DNA of 42,130 bases from an uncultured Collinsella sp. (GCA_937989875.1 CALKBO010000059.1:1-42130), one strand, 5' to 3'. Counted from the stretch's first letter, positions 23,374 through 32,279 are shown. The notes: generated by a model from the letters alone, not told the origin. A program made the numbers and translations.

Positions 23374-25274
23374 TTGAGTGTCGGGGCGTTTCCTTTAGCT
23401 ATGACGGTGCCGTGTCGGCACTCGACGGTGTCGATCTGAACATCGAGGACGGGGAGTTTTTCTGCATCCTCGGTGGCAATGGGTCGGGCAAGTCGACGTT
23501 TGCTAAGCATCTGAATGCGCTGCTGCAGCCCGATGCGGGAACGGTGTGCGTCAACGGCATGGACGCGTCCGATCCCGAGCTGGTCTACGACATCCGCTCG
23601 ACTGCTGGCATGGTGTTCCAGAATCCCGATGATCAGCTGGTGGCAACGCTTGTCGAAGATGACGTTGCGTTTGGTCCCGAAAACCTTGGCGTGCCATCGG
23701 CGCAAATTGCGCGGCGCGTACGTGAGGCGCTGAAGGGCGTGGGCCTGGTGGGCTTTGAGCACCATGAGACCCACGCCCTCTCGGGCGGACAAAAGCAGCG
23801 CGTGGCGCTCGCCGGCGTACTTGCCATGGAGCCGCGCGTTCTCATTTTGGATGAGGCCTCCTCGATGCTCGATCCGCGCGGACGCAAGGGCCTCATGAAG
23901 GCTTGCCGCGCGTTGCACGATCGCGGCATGACCATCGTGATGATTACGCACTTTATGGAAGAGGCCGCCGAGGCAGATCGCATCGCGGTGTTTCAGGCGG
24001 GACGAGTTGCCATGTTGGGCACGCCCGAGGAGATTCTGACGCGGGCAGATGAGCTCGCGGAGCTCAACCTAGATATGCCGGCGTCGTGCCGTTTGGGCAT
24101 GGCGCTTCGTGCGAAGGGCGTGCCCGTTCACGCGCAGGTGCGCGAGGTGGATATGGTCGCCGAGGTTGCGCAGACTTATGCCGAGCGAAGTGGGGCAGAC
24201 ATCGCGGGGCAGTCTTCCGTATCCCAGTTGGAAATCGCTGACGGCACTGTTCCGGTAGACAACGAGGACAACGCGTCGGAGCCCGTCATCGAGCTAGCCC
24301 GTGTTTCGTACAGTTATTCGCTCAGTCCGCGCGAGCGCCGCCGCTGGCATAAGCGCTCGGCCACTGCGGGCAAATCGAACAAACAGGCTCTCTGGGGAAA
24401 CGACCCCAGCAGCCCGTGGGTACTGCGTGATGTATCGCTGACGGTGCGTCGCGGCGAGTTCCTGGGTTTGGCAGGTCATACCGGTTCGGGTAAGTCGACG
24501 CTGGTCCAGCATCTCAACGGTTTGATTCGTCCCCAGGAGGGAAGCGTTTGCGCGCTGGGGCTCGACCTATCAAACAAGAAAGACGCCGCCGCTGTTAAGG
24601 CCAAGGTCGGCGTGGTGTTTCAGTATCCCGAGCGCCAGCTATTTGCCGAAACCGTGGCGCAGGACGTGGCGTTTGGTCCGCACAACCTTGGCTTGCCGCA
24701 AGATGAAGTCGACCGTCGTGTCGAGTCATCGCTCTCGCGCGTGGGCCTCGACCTTTCCACGGTCGGCGACAAGAGTCCCTTTGAGCTTTCGGGCGGTCAG
24801 CAACGGCGTGTGGCATTCGCCGGCGTGCTCGCCATGGAGCCCGAAGTCCTGGTGCTCGATGAACCCATGGCGGGGCTCGATCCGGCTGCGCGCAGGGATT
24901 TCCTTGAGCTTATCGATCGACTTCACCGCGATGGCCTGACCGTTGTCATGGTTTCGCATAGTATGGATGACCTGGCCAATTGCTGCGACCGCATTGTCGT
25001 AATGAACGAAGGCGCGGTGTTTGCCGAGGGAACCCCCGCGCAGGTGTTTGCGCATGCCGATGAGCTCAAGTCGATCGGCTTGGGCGTTCCCGCCGCCCAG
25101 CGTATGGCGCTGGCGCTTACGGAGGCGGGCGTGCCGCTGCGTCGCGGCGGGCTCTATACGGTTGAGTCGCTGGCAGACGAGTTGGTGGACCTGCTAATCG
25201 GTCGCTCGGGCGGTCCTTCTAACGTCGCGGACATTGCTAAATCCAAGACGGTCGCGCGAGAGGAGGGCTGCTAA
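23370..25274 (+). CDS. Fused double ATPase of the ECF transporter (EcfA-EcfA')
   Basis: The 634-residue product has two complete ABC ATPase domains in one chain. Domain 1 (residues 1-240) has Walker A GGNGSGKST near 36, LSGGQ near 137 and Walker B VLILDEAS. Domain 2 (about 310-600) has GHTGSGKST near 369, LSGGQ near 473 and VLVLDEPMAGLD. Both have the Q-loop segment VFQ-P-QL (VFQNPDDQL and VFQYPERQL) typical of ECF ATPases. Many Gram-positives encode the two halves separately. The product powers riboflavin import with EcfT and RibU. It overlaps ribU by four bases and ecfT by one, so translation is coupled. Confidence 0.95.
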   Translation: MIECRGVSFSYDGAVSALDGVDLNIEDGEFFCILGGNGSGKSTFAKHLNALLQPDAGTVCVNGMDASDPELVYDIRSTAGMVFQNPDDQLVATLVEDDVAFGPENLGVPSAQIARRVREALKGVGLVGFEHHETHALSGGQKQRVALAGVLAMEPRVLILDEASSMLDPRGRKGLMKACRALHDRGMTIVMITHFMEEAAEADRIAVFQAGRVAMLGTPEEILTRADELAELNLDMPASCRLGMALRAKGVPVHAQVREVDMVAEVAQTYAERSGADIAGQSSVSQLEIADGTVPVDNEDNASEPVIELARVSYSYSLSPRERRRWHKRSATAGKSNKQALWGNDPSSPWVLRDVSLTVRRGEFLGLAGHTGSGKSTLVQHLNGLIRPQEGSVCALGLDLSNKKDAAAVKAKVGVVFQYPERQLFAETVAQDVAFGPHNLGLPQDEVDRRVESSLSRVGLDLSTVGDKSPFELSGGQQRRVAFAGVLAMEPEVLVLDEPMAGLDPAARRDFLELIDRLHRDGLTVVMVSHSMDDLANCCDRIVVMNEGAVFAEGTPAQVFAHADELKSIGLGVPAAQRMALALTEAGVPLRRGGLYTVESLADELVDLLIGRSGGPSNVADIAKSKTVAREEGC

Positions 25275-26074
25275 TGGAGGCGTTTTCGTTTGGCAGCTAC
25301 TATCCCGGCGATAGTGCGATCCACCGCCTGGACCCGCGAACTAAGTTGCTCTTGGGCTTTGTGTTTCTGATCACGACGCTCACAGTCAGCAGCTTCCGCG
25401 GACTGGCCCCGGTCGCAATCTTCGTTGTCCTGATCTATGCCGTGTCCCGGGTGCCGGCTCGTCGCGCTCTGTCGTCGATGGCGCCGCTGCTGGCAATCGT
25501 CATCGTGGTTGCGGTGCTCAACCTGTTTTCCGACCAGAGCGGGCGCATCCTGTGGCAGCTCGGCTTTCTGCAGATAAGCGAGGGCTCGCTGCGTTCTGCC
25601 GCCTTTATGGCGTGCCGCCTGACCCTGATGATGGCCGGCATGAGCGCCATTACGCTCACCACGCCCACGCTCGACCTCACCGCGGGCTTTGAGCGTCTGC
25701 TCGCACCGTTTGCGCGCGTGGGGCTCCCTGCGCATGAGCTCGGCATGATCATGGGTATCGCGTTGCGCTTTATGCCGCAGTTCGCCACCGAGATGAAGCA
25801 GACGGCGGACGCGCAGGCAAGCCGCGGCGCGCGCGTGACGTGCGGTCCGCTCGGCGGTGTGCGCATGCTCGGCAGTGTGGCGATTCCGCTGTTCACCGGC
25901 GTGTTCCGTCATGCCGAGACGCTTTCGGCCGCCATGGATGCGCGCTGCTATCACGGCGAACAGGGACGCACACGTCTGCATACACTTACGTTTGGCCGCG
26001 GGGATGCACTGGCCGCGGTGGTGACGGTGCTGCTGCTCGTGTGTGTCATCGTCATCAACCTTCAACTTGTTTAG
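25274..26074 (+). CDS. ecfT: ECF transporter T component (EcfT)
   Basis: The 266-residue transmembrane coupling protein starts with FGSYYPGDSAIHRLDPRTKLL, the usual EcfT opening. It has hydrophobic helices at about residues 25-60, 75-95, 110-130 and at the end. The coupling helices carry the A-R-G motifs that dock on the ATPases: QASRGARVTCG near residue 180 and AMDARCYHG near 217. Its start overlaps the ecfAA' stop (TAATG). The complete set S-A-A'-T in one operon suggests a dedicated rather than shared energizing module. Confidence 0.93.
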   Translation: MEAFSFGSYYPGDSAIHRLDPRTKLLLGFVFLITTLTVSSFRGLAPVAIFVVLIYAVSRVPARRALSSMAPLLAIVIVVAVLNLFSDQSGRILWQLGFLQISEGSLRSAAFMACRLTLMMAGMSAITLTTPTLDLTAGFERLLAPFARVGLPAHELGMIMGIALRFMPQFATEMKQTADAQASRGARVTCGPLGGVRMLGSVAIPLFTGVFRHAETLSAAMDARCYHGEQGRTRLHTLTFGRGDALAAVVTVLLLVCVIVINLQLV

Positions 26075-26104
26075 GCGCGATTCGAGCGCAAGAAAGGGGT
26101 CCCT

Positions 26105-26551
26105 ATGACCGACAACGACCGCACGGCTCAGCTTGAGCGCGCCTGTTCATATCTCAGGCGCATTCCGGCGTGGTATCTGGCCACGACCGATGTGGCCGAC
26201 GGGCATCAGCCTCGCGTGAGGCCGTTTTCGTTTGCCATGGTCGATGACGGTAAGTTGTGGTTTTGCACGTCGCGCGACAAGGATGTGTGGGCGGAGCTGA
26301 GTGCGAATCCCAAGTTTGAGGTATCGGGCTGGAAGCCGGGGGAGTGCTGGATCGTGTTAACCGGTGAGGCCACGCTCGAGGACGATGCATTCGTGAGCGA
26401 CAAGGTGCGCCAGGCGGGCTTTAAGCACATGGTGGGCATCGGCGAGGAACACGATAGCGCCAACGACGGCCGCCTTGCTTTCTTTTCGGTCCGCAACATT
26501 GCCGCGCGCTTCTGTGATATCGACGGCAGCGAGGAGCGCCTGGAGCTCTAA
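26105..26551 (+). CDS. Pyridoxamine 5'-phosphate oxidase-like FMN-binding protein, copy 1
   Basis: The 148-residue split-barrel protein has YLRRIPAWYLATT, PRVRPFSFAMVDDGKLWF and TSRDKDVWAELSANPKFEVSG, typical of the small pyridoxamine-phosphate-oxidase-related family that binds FMN or F420. It is too short and diverged to call PdxH. Its neighbour at 26606 is a paralogue with the same residue order. AGAAAGGGG precedes the ATG. It follows ecfT after 30 bases with no terminator, so it is probably in the FMN-riboswitch transcript. Confidence 0.85.
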   Translation: MTDNDRTAQLERACSYLRRIPAWYLATTDVADGHQPRVRPFSFAMVDDGKLWFCTSRDKDVWAELSANPKFEVSGWKPGECWIVLTGEATLEDDAFVSDKVRQAGFKHMVGIGEEHDSANDGRLAFFSVRNIAARFCDIDGSEERLEL

Positions 26552-26577
26552 TTTCCCAAATTGATTACCCATTCCAA
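26552..26577 (-). repeat. Solo copy of the REP-like motif between the paralogues
   Basis: TTTCCCAAATTGATTACCC resembles GTCCCAAATTGACTACTC at 6945. It lies in the 54-base gap after the first split-barrel gene. Confidence 0.4.
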
Positions 26578-26605
26578 AAAGACTGGTCAGGCGACAGGAG
26601 GACAC

Positions 26606-27016
26606 ATGGACGGATTGAATACGGTGTTGGAGTATCTGACGTCGGTGCCGGCATGGTATTTGGCGACGAGCGTTGACGGACAGCCTCATGTGCGTCCGTT
26701 TTCGTTTGCGCAGATCCAGGATGGCAAGCTGTGGTTTGTAACAGCGCGCACCAAAGACGTGTGGCAAGAGCTGCTACAAAATCAGCGCTTTGAGGCCACG
26801 AGTTGGTGGCCGGGCCATGGCTGGCTCATCTTGCGCGGGCGTGCCGGCTTGGATGACCGGGCCTTAGACGAAATGCGCGAAGCCGGGTGGAAGCATCTAG
26901 AGCGCCTGGGCGAGCACTATGAGGGGCCTAACGACCCCACGCTCGTCTTCTTTAGCGTCGAGAATCCCGAGGCTTTTATCTGCAATCACGACGAATGGGT
27001 GCCGGTCGAGCTCTAG
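26606..27016 (+). CDS. Pyridoxamine 5'-phosphate oxidase-like FMN-binding protein, copy 2
   Basis: The 136 residues are clearly a tandem duplicate of the preceding gene: YLTSVPAWYLATS, PHVRPFSFAQIQDGKLWF and TARTKDVWQELLQNQRFE align without gaps to copy 1, while the C-terminal thirds differ more. It is predicted to bind a flavin, with no known substrate. The start at 26606 has ACAGGAGGAC. It ends the operon at a long hairpin terminator. Confidence 0.85.
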   Translation: MDGLNTVLEYLTSVPAWYLATSVDGQPHVRPFSFAQIQDGKLWFVTARTKDVWQELLQNQRFEATSWWPGHGWLILRGRAGLDDRALDEMREAGWKHLERLGEHYEGPNDPTLVFFSVENPEAFICNHDEWVPVEL

Positions 27017-27053
27017 CCAGCTGGCTCATCCTAACAACTTGGTTTTCGCATGG

Positions 27054-27107
27054 GCGGGCCCCGTATTGCCCGGCGCCGTTAGGAGCGCCGGTCAATACGG
27101 GGCCCGC
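27054..27107. terminator. Long hairpin terminator between the flavin operon and argC
   Basis: A 15-bp perfect stem (27054-27068 with 27093-27107), a single mismatch, and a further 7-bp stem (27070-27076 with 27085-27091) enclose CGTTAGGA. ATTTGT follows a few bases on. This is unusually strong for this window. Confidence 0.75.
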
Positions 27108-27150
27108 TCCATTTGTCAATTCCTTCAAGCGAATGTGTCGGGAATGTTTC

Positions 27151-27189
27151 AATGCATGAATATGTAAACCATTTACGTGTTAATGCATC
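27151..27189 (+). promoter_or_regulatory. Candidate ArgR operator (two 18-bp boxes, 3-bp spacing)
   Basis: Two 18-bp boxes (27151-27168 and 27172-27189) form a 39-bp imperfect palindrome separated by CCA. Known ArgR operators are two 18-bp ARG boxes 3 bp apart, and both boxes keep much of the TGAAT-A/T-ATTCA pattern (for example ATGCATGAATAT). It lies about 85 bases before argC. Confidence 0.5.
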
Positions 27190-27273
27190 TTTTGGTGCTA
27201 AAGTTTCAACCCACTTCATAACGACCGCTGCGAAATGCGCATCGGTGCATAAATCGCAGACAAGGAGTCTGAT

Positions 27274-28344
27274 ATGTCTTTGAAGGTTGGAATCGTCGGC
27301 GCGGCTGGATATGCCGGAGCCGAGCTCATTCGCCTCGTGCTCGGTCATCCCGAGTTTGAACTTGTCGCCATTACGTCCAACGCCGATGCCGGCCAGCCGT
27401 TGTCCGCGGTGTATCCGAGCTTTGCTGGCGTGAGCGATCTGGTTTTCACCACGCATGACGCCCCCGAGCTTAAATCCTGCGGCGCCGTCTTCTTGGCCGT
27501 GCCGCATACCGCGGCCATGGCTCAGGTGCCCGCCCTGCTTGCCGCGGGAGTCTCCTGCATTGACCTCTCGGCCGACTATCGCCTGAGCGATCCGGCCACC
27601 TTTGAGGCCTGGTATGCCGCCAAGCACACGAGCCCCGAGTTGCTCAAGACCCGCGCCTTCGGTCTGCCCGAGCTGTTCTCCCAGGATTTGGAGACCGCTG
27701 CATCCGATCATGCCGACGGCAAACCCGTGCTGGTTGCCTGCGCCGGCTGCTATCCCACCGCAACGAGCCTTGCTGCCGCTCCTGCCGTGCGTGCGGGCTG
27801 GGTGGCCGAGAACGGTCCCGTGATTGTCGATGCCGTCAGCGGTGTGACGGGTGCCGGCAAGTCCTGCAACGCTCGTACGCATTTTTGCAGCGCCGACGAG
27901 AATTTGGAGGCCTACGGCGTGGGCAAGCATCGCCACACGCCCGAGATTGAGCAAATCCTTGGCCTGACCGATCGCGTCGTCTTTACCCCGCACCTGGCAC
28001 CGCTCAAGCGTGGTCTGCTCTCCACGGTGACGATGCCGCTCGCGCCGCAGGCCATCGACTCCTTGGCTCTTGAGGACGTTGTCGACTATTACAAGCAGTT
28101 CTATGCCGGTCGCACCTTTGTGCGCGTGCTCGATGCTGGCCAGCAGCCCAAGACGGCTTCGGTTGTCGGCACCAACGCCGCCCAGATTGGCCTCGCGCTC
28201 AATAAGCGCGCGGGCGTGCTGGTGGCGACGGGCGCCATCGACAATCTGTGCAAGGGCGCTGCGGGCCAAGCGGTCCAGTGCGCCAATATCGTCTTTGGCT
28301 TTGACGAGCGACGAGGCTTGCCCACAGTGGCGTGCCCGGTGTAG
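27274..28344 (+). CDS. argC: N-acetyl-gamma-glutamyl-phosphate reductase
   Basis: ArgC reduces N-acetylglutamyl phosphate to the semialdehyde with NADPH. The 356-residue product starts with the nucleotide-binding loop VGIVGAAGYAGAELIRL and has LSADYRL, and the active-site Cys 159 in CAGCYPTA. GVTGAGK and the C-terminal KGAAGQAVQ are also present. The length is normal. CAAGGAGTC precedes the ATG. It is first of four collinear arginine genes in the order C-J-B-D, the usual order in Gram-positives, and is preceded by ArgR-box-like sequence. Confidence 0.97.
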   Translation: MSLKVGIVGAAGYAGAELIRLVLGHPEFELVAITSNADAGQPLSAVYPSFAGVSDLVFTTHDAPELKSCGAVFLAVPHTAAMAQVPALLAAGVSCIDLSADYRLSDPATFEAWYAAKHTSPELLKTRAFGLPELFSQDLETAASDHADGKPVLVACAGCYPTATSLAAAPAVRAGWVAENGPVIVDAVSGVTGAGKSCNARTHFCSADENLEAYGVGKHRHTPEIEQILGLTDRVVFTPHLAPLKRGLLSTVTMPLAPQAIDSLALEDVVDYYKQFYAGRTFVRVLDAGQQPKTASVVGTNAAQIGLALNKRAGVLVATGAIDNLCKGAAGQAVQCANIVFGFDERRGLPTVACPV

Positions 28345-28478
28345 CACATTCGATTGTTAACGATTTGGTAGTCGGGCATCGAGTGGGGCGCCACTCTTAA
28401 GCTGGTCTCATGATTACGACTGGCATGGCGCACCAACCGATGTCCGTTTTTTGTTTGACATAAGGAGCCATAAAGACG

Positions 28479-29747
28479 ATGAATACTGAGCTGTTTGATA
28501 TCAAGATTCGCGCCGTCGAGGGCGGCGTTACGGCTGCGGCTGGTTTTAAGGCTGCAGGCATCCACGCTGGGTTCCGCAAGAACCCAGAGCGTCTGGATTA
28601 CGCGCTTGTCGTGCCCGATAAACCCTGCCCCGGTGCCGGCGTGTTTACCACCAATCGCTTTTGTGCGGCGCCCGTGCAGGTGAGCCGTGCCAACCTGGGC
28701 GGTGCCGACAAGGGCTACGGTATCATCGCCGGCGTTTCGGTCAACTCTGGCAATGCCAACGCCGCCACGGGTGAGACCGGCCTTGCATGCGCGCGCGAGA
28801 CGTGCAGCATCGCATCGCAGGTCATCGGCTGCGAGCCCCAGCAGATTCTGGTTGCCTCCACGGGTGTGATTGGCCAGATTCTGCCGATCGACACGTTTGA
28901 GACCGCCATTCCTGCTGCCTACGAGGCGCTCTCCGCCCACGGTGGCGCCGATGCCGCTCGCGCCATCATGACGACCGACACGCACTCCAAGGAGTACGCC
29001 GTGGCCTACGTCAGCGAGGCTGCGGGTCATGCGGGCAATGTCTATACGGTAGGTGGAATGTGCAAGGGCTCGGGCATGATCATGCCCAACATGGCCACCA
29101 TGATCGCGGTCATCACTACCGATGCCCCCGTCGAGCCGGCGGCGCTCCACGCCCTGCTGCTCTCGACCGTCAAGCAGACCTTTAACAAGGTAACGGTCGA
29201 TTCCGACACCTCGACCAACGACACCTGCATCATGCTTGCCTCCGGCGCCGCTGCCGCAGATGCCGAGCCTATCGTCGAGGGCTCCGATGCCTTCGACGAG
29301 TTGGCATTTGCCGTGCACGAGGTGTGCGAGAGCCTGGCGCGCAATATCGCCGCCGATGGTGAGGGCGCATCCAAGCTTGTTACGGTCAACGTTACCGGCG
29401 CCGTGAACGACGAGGAGGCCGATATCGCCGCCCGTGCCGTTGCCAACTCGCCGCTCGTTAAGACCTGCATCGCCGGCCACGACTGCAACTGGGGCCGTGT
29501 TGCTATGGCACTCGGTAAGTGCGGCGTGAAGTTTAATCAGGAAGACGTTTCCATTGACATGATGGGCATGCCTGTCTGTCACGACGGTCTGACTGTTCCC
29601 TTTGACGAGGACGAGGCTCTGCGACGTTTCGAGGCGCCCGAGATTGTGATCTCGGCCGACCTGGGCGCAGGCGACGCGGCAACGACTGTGTGGACCTGCG
29701 ACCTCACGCATGAGTACATCTCCATCAACGGCGACTACCGTTCCTAG
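28479..29747 (+). CDS. argJ: Bifunctional glutamate N-acetyltransferase/amino-acid acetyltransferase
   Basis: ArgJ moves the acetyl group from N-acetylornithine to glutamate, releasing ornithine and closing the acetyl cycle; some members also acetylate glutamate from acetyl-CoA. The 422-residue product has GFKAAGIHAG, CKGSGMIMPNMATM (self-cleavage before Thr 207 yields the alpha and beta chains), and NDT near residue 247. The C-terminus is the family's short EYISINGDYRS. AAGGAG lies 11 bases before the ATG. There is a 134-base gap after argC with no terminator. No argA or argE is seen. Confidence 0.96.
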   Translation: MNTELFDIKIRAVEGGVTAAAGFKAAGIHAGFRKNPERLDYALVVPDKPCPGAGVFTTNRFCAAPVQVSRANLGGADKGYGIIAGVSVNSGNANAATGETGLACARETCSIASQVIGCEPQQILVASTGVIGQILPIDTFETAIPAAYEALSAHGGADAARAIMTTDTHSKEYAVAYVSEAAGHAGNVYTVGGMCKGSGMIMPNMATMIAVITTDAPVEPAALHALLLSTVKQTFNKVTVDSDTSTNDTCIMLASGAAAADAEPIVEGSDAFDELAFAVHEVCESLARNIAADGEGASKLVTVNVTGAVNDEEADIAARAVANSPLVKTCIAGHDCNWGRVAMALGKCGVKFNQEDVSIDMMGMPVCHDGLTVPFDEDEALRRFEAPEIVISADLGAGDAATTVWTCDLTHEYISINGDYRS

Positions 29748-29828
29748 ATTCCGGGCACGCTGCGCATCTTGCCGCGATTGCGGACAGCGGAGCACGGCGC
29801 GATAACGATACGAAAGACGAGGCAGATT

Positions 29829-30809
29829 ATGAAATTCGCACGCGATTGTCGTTCGAGCGAATCCAACGAAGCAACCGCGCAGCTGCTGTTCGAAGCGCTG
29901 CCGTGGATTAAGAACCTGACCGGCAAGACGGTTGTTATCAAATATGGCGGAGCCGCCATGGTTGATGAGCAGCTGCGCCGCGACGTGATGAGCGACATCG
30001 TTTTGCTCAAGATCATCGGCATGCGCCCCGTTATCGTGCACGGCGGCGGCAAGGCTATCAACGAGGCGCTGAGCCATTACGATATTCCCGTCGAGTTTAA
30101 GAACGGCCAGCGCGTGACCACGCCGGCGACTATGGATATCGTGCGCGAGGTGCTGGGCGGCAAGGTTAACCAGGAGCTGGTTGCTGCCATCAACCACCAC
30201 GGCAACCTGGCCGTGGGCGTGTCGGGCAGCGATGCCGGCACGCTCATCGCCGAGCCGCTCGACCCCGAGCTCGGTCGCGTGGGCAAAGTGACGCACGTCA
30301 ACACCGACTATATCGAGCGCTTACTCGATAGCGAGTACATCCCCGTCATCGCTACCGTCGCGGCGGGGGAGGACGGCGGTTTCTTCAACATCAACGCCGA
30401 TACCGCCGCCGGTGCCGTTGCCGCGGCGCTCCACGCGCATAAGGCAATCTTTTTGACCGATGTCGATGGTCTGTACAAGGACTTTAGCGACAAGGACTCG
30501 CTTATCTCCAACCTAACGCTCGACGAGGTTAACGAAATGCTCTACGGCGGCGAGGTCGATAAGGGCATGATTCCCAAGCTGCGTGCGGCCGTCGATGCGC
30601 TTACTGGCGGCGTATTTCGTGCCCACATCATCAATGGCACGACGCCGCATTCGCTGCTCCTGGAGCTGCTGACCGATGCCGGCGTCGGCACCGTGATCCA
30701 TTCCACCGAGACGGCTTACGAGTTCGATACGCATCCGCATCCGCTTTCGACGTTTGCTGCGCGTCTGACCGAGAACCTTGACGAGGTCGAGAAGCTTCAG
30801 ACGGTCTAG
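29829..30809 (+). CDS. argB: Acetylglutamate kinase
   Basis: ArgB phosphorylates N-acetylglutamate, the committed and often feedback-controlled step. The 326-residue product has KTVVIKYGGAAM, VHGGGK and FLTDVDGLYKD of the amino-acid kinase fold. The N-terminal region before the kinase core, KFARDCRSSESNEATAQLLF, resembles the N-terminal helix of arginine-inhibited hexameric kinases, so feedback inhibition is likely (inference). The start at 29829 is chosen by family alignment; the ribosome site is weak (GAGGCAG). A TTG at 29769 in the same frame is unlikely. Confidence 0.95.
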   Translation: MKFARDCRSSESNEATAQLLFEALPWIKNLTGKTVVIKYGGAAMVDEQLRRDVMSDIVLLKIIGMRPVIVHGGGKAINEALSHYDIPVEFKNGQRVTTPATMDIVREVLGGKVNQELVAAINHHGNLAVGVSGSDAGTLIAEPLDPELGRVGKVTHVNTDYIERLLDSEYIPVIATVAAGEDGGFFNINADTAAGAVAAALHAHKAIFLTDVDGLYKDFSDKDSLISNLTLDEVNEMLYGGEVDKGMIPKLRAAVDALTGGVFRAHIINGTTPHSLLLELLTDAGVGTVIHSTETAYEFDTHPHPLSTFAARLTENLDEVEKLQTV

Positions 30810-30878
30810 CTGACCCGCAGCCGCCCCATTCCTGCACCCATAGCCCCGCGCCGTCTGGCGCCCAACGAAAGGCATCCC

Positions 30879-32162
30879 ATGTCACTTGCAGCTCAGCAAT
30901 CGCTTGAATCCCATTACGTTATGCATACCTTTGGCCGCTCTCCGGTCGAGTTTGTCGAGGGTCACGGCATGAAGCTCACCGGCGACGATGGCCGTGAGTA
31001 CCTCGACTTTCTTGCCGGCATCGGCGTGTGCAGCCTAGGTCATGGCGACCCGGCTGTGCTCTCGGCGCTCGAGGCACAGACCAAAAAGCTCATGCATGTC
31101 TCCAATTACTTCTACATCGAGCAGCGCGGACAGGTCGCGGCGCTGCTGTCCAAGCTTGCTAACGACGACGTAGATGGTGCGCGCGTGCTTGCCGATGCCA
31201 TTGTCGCCGGCGATGAGACCACGGCAGCTGCACTTGGTGCCCCGGCTGCGGATGAGCAGGTTTGGGAGACCTTCTTTGCCAACTCTGGCGCCGAGGCCAA
31301 CGAGGGCTCGATGAAGCTCGCGCGCCTGTACGCCAAGCGTGCCGGTAATGGCGGCAACACCATCGTGTGCATGCGCGGCGGCTTCCACGGCCGTACGCTC
31401 GAGACCATTGCCGCCACCATGCAGGATTGGCTGCAGGACAGCTTCCGCCCGCTGCCGGGTGGCTTTGTGGCCTGCACGCCCAACGATGTCGATGAACTGC
31501 GTGCAATCTTTAAGCAGCTGGGGAGCGAGATTTGTGCCGTGATGCTCGAGCCGATCCAGGGTGAGAGTGGCGTGCACCCCATGACCGAGGAGTTTATGGC
31601 TACGGCGCGCGACTTGGCGCACGAGGTGGGTGCCGTGCTTATCGCCGACGAGGTCCAGTGCGGTATCTTCCGCACGGGTAAGCCGTTTGCGTTCCAGACC
31701 TATGGCGTGGAGCCCGACATCATGAGCCTTGCCAAGGGCATTGCCGACGGCGTGCCCATGGGTGCCGTCGTGGCAAAGAAGGAGATTGCCGACGTGTTTA
31801 AGCCGGGCGACCACGGCTCGACTTTTGGCGGTAGCTGCTTGGCCATCGCGGCGTGTGCCGCGACGCTCTCCGCGCTTGTGCGTGGCGATTATGCCGAGCA
31901 TGCTGCCAAGGTGGGTGTCTATATGGAGCAGGCGCTGGCTAAGCTTCCGCATGTGGTAGAGGTTCGTGGCCGTGGCCTGATGCTCGGCTGCGATCTGGAC
32001 GATACTGCGGGTGATGCACACGACGTTGTGGCCGGCGCGCTGGCCGCCGGTGCCGTGATTAACGCTACGGGTGCTCATACGCTGCGTTTCTTGCCACCAC
32101 TTGTCTGCGAAGAAGCCGACGTGGACAGCCTGATCGAGATCCTGTCGGGTGTCTTGGGCTAA
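30879..32162 (+). CDS. argD: Acetylornithine aminotransferase
   Basis: ArgD is a PLP enzyme that converts N-acetylglutamate semialdehyde to N-acetylornithine. The 427-residue product has FLAGIGVCSLGH, NSGAEANE, FHGRTLETIAATM, IADEVQCGIFRTG, and the PLP lysine in SLAKGIADGVPMGA. Compared with the usual enzymes of about 390-400 residues, it carries about 30 extra residues at 96-128 (acidic and alanine-rich) just before FFANSGAEANE. GAAAGG precedes the ATG. It is last in the operon and followed by a hairpin. Confidence 0.95.
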   Translation: MSLAAQQSLESHYVMHTFGRSPVEFVEGHGMKLTGDDGREYLDFLAGIGVCSLGHGDPAVLSALEAQTKKLMHVSNYFYIEQRGQVAALLSKLANDDVDGARVLADAIVAGDETTAAALGAPAADEQVWETFFANSGAEANEGSMKLARLYAKRAGNGGNTIVCMRGGFHGRTLETIAATMQDWLQDSFRPLPGGFVACTPNDVDELRAIFKQLGSEICAVMLEPIQGESGVHPMTEEFMATARDLAHEVGAVLIADEVQCGIFRTGKPFAFQTYGVEPDIMSLAKGIADGVPMGAVVAKKEIADVFKPGDHGSTFGGSCLAIAACAATLSALVRGDYAEHAAKVGVYMEQALAKLPHVVEVRGRGLMLGCDLDDTAGDAHDVVAGALAAGAVINATGAHTLRFLPPLVCEEADVDSLIEILSGVLG

Positions 32163-32188
32163 CGCAGCGCAATAACTCAATTTGGACC

Positions 32189-32246
32189 GGGTTCCGGACT
32201 GTGGGCGTGTCCTATGCGGCATGATTCAGCGGTCTGGAGCCCGTTT
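32189..32246 (+). terminator. Probable terminator of the arg operon
   Basis: A stem of about 12 bp with two G-T pairs (32188-32199 with 32232-32243) has a long 32-base loop and is followed by TTTT. An 8-bp hairpin TGCCTTAG/CTAAGGCA (32247-32267) follows directly. Confidence 0.5.
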
Positions 32247-32279
32247 TGCCTTAGATTTGCTAAGGCAGGGAGACCTGCT

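Noticed and set aside
28101..30296. Minus-strand open frame of 2.2 kb opposite argC, argJ and argB
   Set aside because: Antisense shadow of clearly identified arginine genes; no motifs and no ribosome site.
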